Part shown: positions 1 to 5,144 of the stretch, one piece after another
Position numbering within the stretch: position 1 is the stretch's first letter
How the letters are laid out: each line of letters opens with the position of its first letter
From: Bryobacteraceae bacterium
Lineage (GTDB): Bacteria; Acidobacteriota; Terriglobia; Bryobacterales; Bryobacteraceae
Reading direction: 5' to 3'
DNA length: 5,144 nt
Assembly: GCA_030044325.1 (NCBI GenBank)
Contig: JASHWA010000091.1
Coordinates: 1-5,144 of the forward strand
Made by a program: the position numbers and the translations under genes
Notes under the pieces: model-generated
What the model was told of the DNA's origin: nothing
Database searches by the model: none
Seen by the model: only the letters and a program-made list of their open reading frames with translations

Positions 1-1115
1 TTCTGCGCCGGAAGATCGTCGAATGGCCCGGTGTAAGTCAGACCCAGCAGGTCGCGCCCGGGGATCTCCTCGATCACTTCCACGCCGCCGCTGCCTTTAA
101 GGATGGTTCGGATGGAGGGCAGCTTGTGCGTCTCGCGCTTGCCTTCCACTTGCAGGTCCTGAAGACGATCGCGCTCGAAGTTCGCCTTGGCGACGTAATA
201 CAACCAGTCGTCGTTACCCGCGTGGTGACGGACCTTCAAGTACGTCATCTCCGGATTCACGGCCACCGCGACGTTCGACATCAGCGTCCACGGGGTGGTC
301 GTCCACACGAGCAGCGCCGTTTTTTCCCGCCCTTTTACCGGAAACCGCACGAACACCGAAGTGTGCGCGGTGATGCGGCGGCCTTCGGCCACTTCCATTT
401 GCGATAGCCCGGTCCCGCAGCGCCCGCACCAGGGCATCACGTCGTGGCCTCGATAAATGAACCCTTCGGTGTGGCATTTTTTCAAAAACGCCCAGATGGT
501 GTAGTTGTTCTCGTCGGAAAAAGTAAAATAACTTCCGCCGTATTCGGCCGATCCGAGTTTGCGGATGATTTCGCTCGCTCGCGCCGTTTCGATGTATCCG
601 CTCGGCAGCGTCGCGCTGACCACCCGATCTCCGTCGGCGAGCGCGTCGCGCAATTCGAGCAGCAGTTGCGGGTCGTCCCAATCGCACCAGTAGCCCAGCC
701 GGATCGACTGCTCGGTCTGACGCGCGGCGAACGTGAGCACGCGCTCCTTGCACGCGCGCACAAAATTCTCGATCCCGTAATCTCGGATTTCGCGCTTGGT
801 CCGAATGCCGAGCGTCTTTTCGACCTCGACCTCCACCCACAATCCCTGGCAGTCGAAGCCGTTCTGATAGCGCTCCTGCTCGCCGTTCATGGCGTGGTAA
901 CGCTGATAAATGTCCTTGAGCGTGCGGCCCCAGGCATGATGAACGCCCATGGGATTATTCGCCGTGATGGGACCGTCCAGAAACGACCAGCGCGGCCCAT
1001 TCGCATTCTGCGCCCGCAATCTGTCGAAAACGCGGCGATCCTTCCAGAAGCGCAGCAGATCGCGCTCCATGGCCGGAAAATCGGGGACACGCGGAACGGG
1101 GCGGTAGAGATTCAC
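1..1115 (-). CDS. ileS: Isoleucyl-tRNA synthetase, N-terminal part (3' end outside window)
   Basis: This cytoplasmic class I aminoacyl-tRNA synthetase charges tRNA-Ile with isoleucine and proofreads valine. Reading the minus strand gives 371 uninterrupted codons before the left edge; the full protein should be roughly 1,000 residues or more. Visible landmarks are an N-terminal FPAMERDLLRFWK helix (about 13-25), a Rossmann-fold start with DGPITANNPMGVHHAWGRT (47-65) that holds the HIGH-equivalent signature, QNGFDCQGLWVEVEVEK (84-100), SDENNYTIWAFLKKC (200-214), a CxxC-like MPWCGRCG (227-234), and the CP1 editing-domain motif VWTTTPWTL (270-278). The KMSKS motif would lie outside. The GTG at 1115 is chosen as start because an in-frame TAA lies five codons upstream and the next ATG (1070) would remove conserved N-terminal sequence. 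No clear Shine-Dalgarno precedes it. A segment at about 149-197 lies between DWD and SDENNY and looks like a lineage insertion. Confidence 0.95.
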   Translation of the reverse strand, partial: MNLYRPVPRVPDFPAMERDLLRFWKDRRVFDRLRAQNANGPRWSFLDGPITANNPMGVHHAWGRTLKDIYQRYHAMNGEQERYQNGFDCQGLWVEVEVEKTLGIRTKREIRDYGIENFVRACKERVLTFAARQTEQSIRLGYWCDWDDPQLLLELRDALADGDRVVSATLPSGYIETARASEIIRKLGSAEYGGSYFTFSDENNYTIWAFLKKCHTEGFIYRGHDVMPWCGRCGTGLSQMEVAEGRRITAHTSVFVRFPVKGREKTALLVWTTTPWTLMSNVAVAVNPEMTYLKVRHHAGNDDWLYYVAKANFERDRLQDLQVEGKRETHKLPSIRTILKGSGGVEVIEEIPGRDLLGLTYTGPFDDLPAQ

Positions 1116-1174
1116 AAGGCTTAACTTTTAGGGTACCAAGCGCGAGCCGATTTCCGCGAGGTTTTCGAAATAAC

Positions 1175-1678
1175 ATGGTTAGAATGCGAGCGATTCCGGC
1201 AATGCTTGTGTTCCCGGCGGCGATGGCCCTGGCGCAGGCGGGCGACCCCCTCGACCCGCTGCGATTTCTGCTGGGGACCTGGACCGCCGATTCCAGCAAC
1301 GAGCTGGGAACATCGCACGGAGCGACGACGTTCAAATTCGATCTCGCAAAGCACGTGATCGTGCGGACGAATTTCGCCGAATACTCGAAAGGCCGGCTCG
1401 CCGGGACGCGGCACGACGATCTGATGATCATCTACGCCGAGGGCGAAAAGACGCGCGCGATCTACTTTGATTCCGAGGGACACACCATTCGCTACAAGGT
1501 CACCATCCCATCCGCAAATACCGTGCTGTTCGAATCCGAGCCGGGCGAGCCGGCGCCGCACTATCGCCAGACGAATTCGGTTCACGATGGTTTGTTGGAC
1601 GGAAAGTTCGAGATCGCGGAGCGGGGAGATTCGCAATACAAGACCTACCTGACGTGGCAGGCCGCCAGGCAGCCGTAG
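1175..1678 (+). CDS. Small secreted protein, possibly DUF1579-like beta-barrel
   Basis: This is a 167-residue protein with a probable Sec signal peptide: basic start (MVRMR), a hydrophobic stretch at about residues 6-20 and an ALAQA cleavage site near residue 22, so it is likely exported to the periplasm. The mature part begins DPLDPLRFLLGTWTAD (about 24-38). A 'FLLGTW' opening followed by short alternating strands (TFKFDL, VIVRTNF, DDLMIIYAE, RAIYFDSEGHTIRYKVTI, TVLFESE, KFEIAERG) resembles small lipocalin-like or DUF1579-type barrels. That assignment is from memory of pattern only, and the function is unknown. The start is ATG 1175, with a weak GAGG at 1158-1161 that is rather far upstream; ATG 1184 is an alternative that keeps the signal peptide. 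It is divergent from ileS across 59 bases and convergent with the next gene, leaving a 7-base gap. Confidence 0.82.
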   Translation: MVRMRAIPAMLVFPAAMALAQAGDPLDPLRFLLGTWTADSSNELGTSHGATTFKFDLAKHVIVRTNFAEYSKGRLAGTRHDDLMIIYAEGEKTRAIYFDSEGHTIRYKVTIPSANTVLFESEPGEPAPHYRQTNSVHDGLLDGKFEIAERGDSQYKTYLTWQAARQP

Positions 1679-1685
1679 CGCAAGC

Positions 1686-1958
1686 TCAGAGCCTTCGCCG
1701 GTGATATTCGCCGCCGCCCCAGCCTCCGGCATCGATCAGCACGGCAACAATGATGATCAGCAGATTGACGCCTTCGACCGGCAGATGCGAGTTGACCATC
1801 CAGGCGTAGGTGAGTGTGGTGAGCGGCAGGAAAATGAACCCCAGCAGGGGAATCCCCAGACCGTGATAGGCGTGCTCCAGGTATCGGGAAAAAAAGAACA
1901 GCAGCGCCAAAACGATTCTCGGGAAGGCGACGACGAGGATGAGGATCAGGCAAGGCAT
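1686..1958 (-). CDS. Small three-helix integral membrane protein, function unknown
   Basis: This encodes 90 residues, almost all hydrophobic, starting MPCLILILVVAFPRIVLALL. Three membrane segments can be drawn at about residues 3-22, 33-54 and 60-78, separated by a polar FSRYLEHAYHG loop and a short WMVNSHLPVEG loop. It ends in a glycine-rich GGWGGG motif and a basic tail (EYHRRRL). It resembles widespread uncharacterised small membrane proteins with the 'PLLGFxFLPLTTLxYAW' core, but I know of no assigned function. The frame stays open far upstream, to about 2351, but that part lies opposite brnTA and has no membrane or conserved character. ATG 1958 is therefore preferred, since the hydrophobic segment begins right after it. 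A perfect hairpin abuts this start codon (see the separate entry). The gene is convergent with the secreted protein and divergent from brnT. Confidence 0.77.
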   Translation of the reverse strand: MPCLILILVVAFPRIVLALLFFFSRYLEHAYHGLGIPLLGFIFLPLTTLTYAWMVNSHLPVEGVNLLIIIVAVLIDAGGWGGGEYHRRRL

Positions 1959-1981
1959 GCGCTCTGATTGTCGCAGAGCGC
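1959..1981. repeat. Perfect 8-bp inverted repeat (hairpin) abutting the membrane-protein start
   Basis: The arms are GCGCTCTG (1959-1966) and CAGAGCGC (1974-1981), separated by 7 bases. On minus-strand RNA the 3' arm ends directly before ATG 1958, so the only purine-rich SD-like bases (AGAG) would be locked in the stem. A second, overlapping palindrome, GTCGC (1970-1974) with GCGAC (1980-1984), could form instead. The role is inferred: either translational control of the membrane protein or part of a protein-binding site in the divergent promoter region. Confidence 0.5.
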
Positions 1982-1986
1982 GACGG

Positions 1987-2006
1987 ATATGTACATTTGT
2001 GCATAT
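1987..2006. promoter_or_regulatory. Candidate BrnA operator: near-perfect inverted repeat over the brnT -10 box
   Basis: ATATGTACA (1987-1995) and TGTGCATAT (1998-2006) form a 9-bp inverted repeat with a 2-base spacer and one mismatch (8 of 9 pairs). The right arm overlaps the first three bases of the -10 box. BrnTA operons are known to be autorepressed by the antitoxin, a ribbon-helix-helix DNA-binding protein, and such operators are short dyads over the promoter. Position and symmetry fit that role. The identification as the BrnA site is inference. Confidence 0.55.
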
Positions 2007-2009
2007 AAT
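2004..2009 (+). promoter_or_regulatory. Consensus -10 box for the brnTA operon
   Basis: A perfect TATAAT stands out in an otherwise GC-rich stretch, six bases before the brnT GTG start (2015). The -35 side is poor: the best match is GCGACG at 1980-1985 with an 18-bp spacer, keeping only the central GAC. Transcription would start at about 2013-2017, giving a leaderless or almost leaderless brnT message. The reverse strand of the same AT-rich spot (TATTAT, 2010-2005) might also serve the divergent membrane-protein gene. Confidence 0.5.
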
Positions 2010-2014
2010 ACGAC

Positions 2015-2270
2015 GTGGAGTGCGAATGGGACTCGGCCAAGGCGGCAGCCAACGTTCGGAAGCACGGCAGTCCGATTTGCCGATGCCGTGACGGCGCTGG
2101 AGGACGAACGCGGCATCACCGTGAGGGACCCCGGCGAAGGCGAGGAGCGATGGATCACGACTGGGATGAACGACTCGGCGCGTCTTCTGGTCGTGGTCTT
2201 CACGTGGCGCGAAGAACGCGCGCGCATCATCTCCGCACGGCCGGCAACGGCGCGAGAGATCCGGATATAG
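2015..2270 (+). pseudogene. brnT: BrnT family ribonuclease toxin gene, frameshifted by a one-base insertion
   Basis: BrnT is a small RelE-fold ribonuclease toxin that inhibits translation and is neutralised by BrnA. The N-terminus reads ECEWDSAKAAANVRKHG in the frame of GTG 2015, matching the usual BrnT opening (E-x-E-W-D-x-x-K-A-x-x-N-x-x-K-H-G). The rest of the toxin (VRFADAVTALEDERG, then EGEERWITTGM, ARLLVVVFTWRE, RARIISARPATARE) continues one frame over, to the TAG at 2268-2270. Dropping the extra A near 2069 (GGC-A-GTC) restores a continuous KHG-V-RFADAV junction and an 84-residue protein, close to the normal family length of about 90. There is no homopolymer, slippery heptamer or nearby stop to suggest programmed frameshifting. 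As read, no full toxin is made. The frame with the GTG instead continues open into brnA. There is no SD before the GTG. A sequencing or assembly error remains possible. Confidence 0.87.
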
Positions 2271-2274
2271 GAGG
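2268..2274 (+). promoter_or_regulatory. Strong Shine-Dalgarno for brnA overlapping the ancestral brnT stop
   Basis: AGGAGG at 2269-2274 lies 7 bases before the brnA ATG (2282) and shares its first two bases with the brnT TAG stop at 2268-2270. This gives the antitoxin a near-ideal ribosome site while the toxin has none. It is consistent with translational coupling and an excess of antitoxin over toxin in the intact operon. It also settles the brnA start. Confidence 0.85.
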
Positions 2275-2281
2275 AAGGAAC

Positions 2282-2536
2282 ATGAGAAAAGAATATGATT
2301 TTTCCAAGGGCAAGCGCGGACCGGTGCTGAAGCCGGCGCCGGGCAAATCACGAATCACGATCCGGATCGATGACGACATCATCGACTGGTTCAAAACCCG
2401 AGTCGAGGAAGCCGGCGGCGGAAACTACCAGACGCTCATGAATAACGCGCTGCGCAGGTTCATTGAACAGGAACAGGAGCCGCTTGAATCGACCCTACGC
2501 CGCGTGCTTCGCGAAGAGCTGCGCCGCGCCAGCTGA
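2282..2536 (+). CDS. brnA: BrnA family antitoxin, ribbon-helix-helix type
   Basis: This 84-residue protein is the antitoxin and autorepressor partner of BrnT. The opening MRKEYDFSKGKRGPVLKPAPGK (1-22) is the typical BrnA N-terminal segment. A ribbon-helix-helix-like core follows: strand SRITIRID (23-30), helix DDIIDWFKTRVEEAG (31-45), then GGNYQTLMNNALRRFIEQ (46-63), whose NYQTL-N-ALR pattern is characteristic. A charged, probably helical tail (QEPLESTLRRVLREELRRAS) completes it. The start is ATG 2282, with AGGAGG 7 bases upstream. The gene appears intact although its toxin gene is frameshifted, so it may now be an orphan antitoxin or regulator. The reading frame is open upstream all the way to the brnT GTG (2015), so an N-terminally extended product of 173 residues is formally possible. 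Its stop is one base from the stop of the convergent peptidase gene. Confidence 0.93.
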   Translation: MRKEYDFSKGKRGPVLKPAPGKSRITIRIDDDIIDWFKTRVEEAGGGNYQTLMNNALRRFIEQEQEPLESTLRRVLREELRRAS

Positions 2537-2547
2537 GCTAGCGCGGC
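2523..2547. terminator. GC-rich hairpin spanning both convergent stop codons
   Basis: GCCGCGC (2523-2529) and GCGCGGC (2541-2547) form a perfect 7-bp stem. The 11-base loop between them contains the brnA TGA and the peptidase stop codon (CTA on the plus strand). The position between two convergent genes suggests a shared bidirectional terminator. Neither side has a following T-run, so it is not a canonical intrinsic terminator and may only help block read-through. Confidence 0.4.
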
Positions 2548-5144
2548 TTCAGATCGTTATAGTGCATCACCGCGTTGAACAGCATTCCGAACTCGCCGAA
2601 ATTCTGCCAGCGGTAGCACGGGTTGGTCGCGAACATCACCACCTGGCCGTCGCCGACGGGAACGTCCAGAATCGCAGGCCGGCCGCGGATTTCGTTGGCG
2701 CCGCGCATCAGGCCGCTCATCACGCTCGAATCGCCGCCGGGGAAGCGCATCAGCACCTGCTGCTCGCGATCCTTTTGCGGAACGTTCAATAGCGGACCGT
2801 TGGCCCAGCGCACCGGAACGGTCTGGTTGGAGTAGCCATAGAAGATCGGATTGGACGAATGCAGGATTTCCGCTTCGACAATCGGTCCGGGCGCGTAGAA
2901 TTGCGGCGACGTGCGGGTGGCATCCACGTCGCGCGTGATGCCGAATTCGGCCGGGAACGAGCTCGCTGTTCCCAGCGTGATCATCACCCCTCCCGCATCC
3001 ACGAACTTGCGGAGTTCGACCACCCCTTCGAGGCCCATCCCGCCGGTGATGTCCGGCGATTCGCCGTACATGCCCAGATTCTTGAACTGATCGGTTTTCG
3101 TGTAGGCGAGCGGCGGCTTTCCGGGTCGCGGCTCGATATCGTAGACCAGTCCCTTCCCGCCGCGGCCCTGGTTGGGAATCACGATCACGTCATACGATCC
3201 GCGCAGGTTGCCCTGTTTCACCCGCTCCTTGAAAATCAGGTCGTATTTCAGTTGATATTGGTCGAAAGCGTGGCGCACCCAGCCGACTTCCTGCGTGCTG
3301 CCCCAGGTCGAATAGACGGCCAGCCGCGGCACATTCACGTCGTGGGTCGGAACTGACGGCGCGGCCGATAGCGCGACCGCGGTCAACCCCAGCGGCTCGA
3401 TCTCTTGTTTCAAGTGATCGTATTCGCTGCCTGCGACAAGGAACGATCCCGCGGGGATCTCCTGGTCGCCCGATTTGAACGACTGCTCATTCGCCTTCAC
3501 CGCGACCCCGGCCAGCTTGTAGCGCAGCGTGACCATGTTATTCGATCCGTTATCGAGCACCGCGTAGTACGCCGCGCCGGACGCTCCCATGGTTCCGCGC
3601 GGCTCGTATTCATCGATCAGCGGCGCGGACACGTTGAGGACTCCCAAATCGCTGCTTTCTACGACTTTGGCGTTCGACATCAGGCCCATCGTCCAAGCGG
3701 TATCGTCATATGTGGTGAGACCCGGATCGGGAAAGACCTGTTTTTCGAGCAGAATTTTCGCCAGGCGCCCGTAGGGCTGATCGCGCTTGATGACGAACGA
3801 TCCGGCCGGGAAGGTTCCTTCCTTGAGCTTCACTTCCGAAGTTGCACGGCCGATTTCGATGCCTTGCAGCCGCAGGATGTGAAGGATGGTCGCGACGCGC
3901 GTCATGTCCGGCTGATTCGCCGGAATTACATAACCGTAGGGCTTGTCCTTTTTGCCCGATTCGATCGAATTTCTGGTCTTTTTATAGAAATTCTCAAGGA
4001 TAATATCGGGGAAGGCGGAAGTGAGCTGGAGCGCAGTCAGCACGCCGGTCTCTTCGTAATTGGTGTTGTTGCGCATGGACCAGTCGGTTTCCGCGTAGGG
4101 CGGGAACGGGCGATACCATTCGCGCGCGGTCATTCCGCCGCCGCGTCCTCCACGCCCTCCGGGTTCCGGGGCCGGGCCGCCGCGGCCACCGCCGTTGATG
4201 TGCCGGTGCATCGTATTCGCGCCGCCGTTGCCGAAGCTTTCATACATCCGCATCATGCCGTTGTGGTTCGACGACATGAATCCCAGATATCCCGGCGACC
4301 ACATATCCACGAACGCGTGCGTCCATACGCCCGGCATCCCGTACTTGGTCATCTGCTCCATCTCGAAGTTCGAAAACCACGGCAGTTCGCCGTACAGAAT
4401 CGGATCGAGCGTGGGATTCTGCGGCGCCTGGCCGCTGAAGGTGTACATGAACGGCTCGGATTCATGCAGCTCGTGCATGATCGGCGGATGCCACTCAAGA
4501 TACCAGGCGAGCAGCGTGCGCATGGTCATCTGCGAATAATTAATATCGCGATTGTTGTCGTGAAAAATGTATTTGCCCCAATAGGGAGGGCCGGGGGCCT
4601 GGTCCTGCTCGCTGGTGTCGTGAATCTTATAGCGGTAATACCAGTCGACGTAGCGATCGCGGCCGTCCGGCTCGGCCGCCGGCGTGATGGTGACGATCAC
4701 GTTGTCGCGAATCTTGCGGATCAGCGGAGTATCTTCCGTGGCCAGCCGGTACGCCAGCTCCATCAGCATCTCGGACGGTCCCGTTTCGGCGCTGTGTAGG
4801 CCGCCCATGATGTGATAAATGGGCTTGGCTTTGGCGATGATCTCACGCGCCTGCGCATCCGTGATCCCGCGCGGGTCGGCGAGCTGGCCCAGGTCTTTCC
4901 GGTAGGTTTCCAGGTCGCGAATCGACTCCTCCGATCCCACGAACACGATCACGCACTCGCGCCCTTCATCGGTCTTGCCGATATTGATCATCTTCACGCG
5001 CGGGGACTTCGCCGCAAGCGCGCGATAGTAGCGCAGCATGTCGTCGTAATAGGTGAGTTTGTTGGGCGCGCCGATGTAGTAGCCCAAGACGTCTTTGGGC
5101 GAAGGAACGCCGTTCGATTTCGGCAGATGATCCACCAGCGGGCT
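2538..5144 (-). CDS. Large M14-family zinc carboxypeptidase-like protein (start outside window)
   Basis: 868 residues are visible, numbered here from the right edge. Residues about 20-320 are an M14 metallopeptidase domain. GGLHSAETG (114-122) supplies the HxxE zinc ligands, H117 and E120. EPDGRDRY (158-165) and NNRDIN (197-202, equivalent to the substrate-binding NR pair) follow. HELHES (224-229) supplies the likely third ligand, H227. HNGMMRMYESFGN (294-306) places a candidate catalytic glutamate at 302. A Gly/Arg-rich low-complexity loop lies at about 316-337. The middle region is probably beta-rich, including two PAGSF repeats. The C-terminal part (about 606-868) looks like a glutamine-amidotransferase-like Rossmann domain (LAVYSTWGSTQEVGW, YDVIVIPNQGRGG, LRKFVDAGGVMITLG). 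Members of this group are usually exported, but the signal peptide would lie beyond the window. The GTG at 5135 is in frame but is not a convincing start, since the frame continues to the edge. Peptide substrate unknown. Confidence 0.93.
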   Translation of the reverse strand, partial: SPLVDHLPKSNGVPSPKDVLGYYIGAPNKLTYYDDMLRYYRALAAKSPRVKMINIGKTDEGRECVIVFVGSEESIRDLETYRKDLGQLADPRGITDAQAREIIAKAKPIYHIMGGLHSAETGPSEMLMELAYRLATEDTPLIRKIRDNVIVTITPAAEPDGRDRYVDWYYRYKIHDTSEQDQAPGPPYWGKYIFHDNNRDINYSQMTMRTLLAWYLEWHPPIMHELHESEPFMYTFSGQAPQNPTLDPILYGELPWFSNFEMEQMTKYGMPGVWTHAFVDMWSPGYLGFMSSNHNGMMRMYESFGNGGANTMHRHINGGGRGGPAPEPGGRGGRGGGMTAREWYRPFPPYAETDWSMRNNTNYEETGVLTALQLTSAFPDIILENFYKKTRNSIESGKKDKPYGYVIPANQPDMTRVATILHILRLQGIEIGRATSEVKLKEGTFPAGSFVIKRDQPYGRLAKILLEKQVFPDPGLTTYDDTAWTMGLMSNAKVVESSDLGVLNVSAPLIDEYEPRGTMGASGAAYYAVLDNGSNNMVTLRYKLAGVAVKANEQSFKSGDQEIPAGSFLVAGSEYDHLKQEIEPLGLTAVALSAAPSVPTHDVNVPRLAVYSTWGSTQEVGWVRHAFDQYQLKYDLIFKERVKQGNLRGSYDVIVIPNQGRGGKGLVYDIEPRPGKPPLAYTKTDQFKNLGMYGESPDITGGMGLEGVVELRKFVDAGGVMITLGTASSFPAEFGITRDVDATRTSPQFYAPGPIVEAEILHSSNPIFYGYSNQTVPVRWANGPLLNVPQKDREQQVLMRFPGGDSSVMSGLMRGANEIRGRPAILDVPVGDGQVVMFATNPCYRWQNFGEFGMLFNAVMHYNDLKPR

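Noticed and set aside
214..1124. Open frames opposite or out of frame with ileS (minus 214-840, plus 444-1124, minus 482-763)
   Set aside because: They overlap the ileS frame, which has clear family motifs throughout; these are arginine-rich shadow frames.
1116..1174. Promoters in the ileS/secreted-protein divergent gap
   Set aside because: No paired -35/-10 close to consensus was seen on either strand; only weak AT-rich stretches such as TTAACTTTTA.
1121..1732. Minus-strand open frame opposite the secreted protein
   Set aside because: The plus-strand gene has a signal peptide and a coherent strand pattern, while the opposite frame has neither and would collide with the membrane-protein gene.
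1968..2069. TTG at 1968 as an alternative start giving an unbroken frame into the main body of BrnT
   Set aside because: The resulting N-terminus does not resemble BrnT, whereas the other frame gives the canonical ECEWDSAKAAANVRKHG; the start would also lie upstream of the -10 box.
2060..2080. Programmed +1 ribosomal frameshifting in brnT
   Set aside because: There is no slippery run, no nearby in-frame stop and no internal SD-like stimulator at the junction; a simple insertion or an error explains it better.
1959..2351. Upstream extension of the membrane-protein frame on the minus strand
   Set aside because: This part is antisense to brnTA and has no conserved features; the membrane segments start directly after ATG 1958.
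4134..4200. GC-rich repeated triplets within the peptidase gene as a possible DNA repeat element
   Set aside because: They encode a glycine/arginine low-complexity loop in frame and need no other explanation.
3405..4799. Long plus-strand open frame of 464 codons
   Set aside because: It lies wholly opposite the well-supported M14 peptidase, is rich in Arg/His/Ala as expected from the antisense of a GC-rich gene, and shows no recognisable domain.

Overview
The window looks like a piece of a high-GC, chromosome-type genome, most likely from an Acidobacteriota (Bryobacter/Solibacter-like) bacterium. This is an inference. It rests on the style of the isoleucyl-tRNA synthetase, a glycine/arginine-rich insert in a large M14 zinc carboxypeptidase-like protein, and two small proteins of a kind I associate with that phylum. 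No rRNA, tRNA, CRISPR array or insertion sequence is visible.

Layout, left to right. (1) Positions 1-1115, minus strand: the N-terminal 371 codons of isoleucyl-tRNA synthetase (ileS), cut by the left edge. (2) Positions 1175-1678, plus strand: a small secreted protein, divergent from ileS across a 59-base gap. (3) Positions 1686-1958, minus strand: a 90-residue protein with three membrane segments, convergent with gene 2. (4) Positions 1959-2014: a short divergent regulatory region holding a perfect hairpin, a 9-bp inverted repeat and a consensus -10 box. (5) Positions 2015-2536, plus strand: a BrnT/BrnA type II toxin-antitoxin operon in which the toxin gene carries a single-base insertion and the antitoxin is intact. 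(6) Positions 2538-5144, minus strand: 868 residues of a large M14 metallopeptidase-like protein whose start lies beyond the right edge. It converges on brnA with one base between the two stop codons.

The genes do not form one pathway. A housekeeping gene and a probable exported peptidase flank a small accessory island whose core is the damaged brnTA pair. The most interesting observation is in that pair. One extra A at about 2069 breaks brnT, and it also puts the brnT start codon in frame with brnA, giving a 173-codon open frame that runs through into the antitoxin. The predicted promoter sits so close to the toxin's GTG that the transcript would be leaderless or nearly so. A near-perfect inverted repeat overlaps the -10 box, as expected for an antitoxin-bound operator. 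I do not see strong evidence for a wholly new system.
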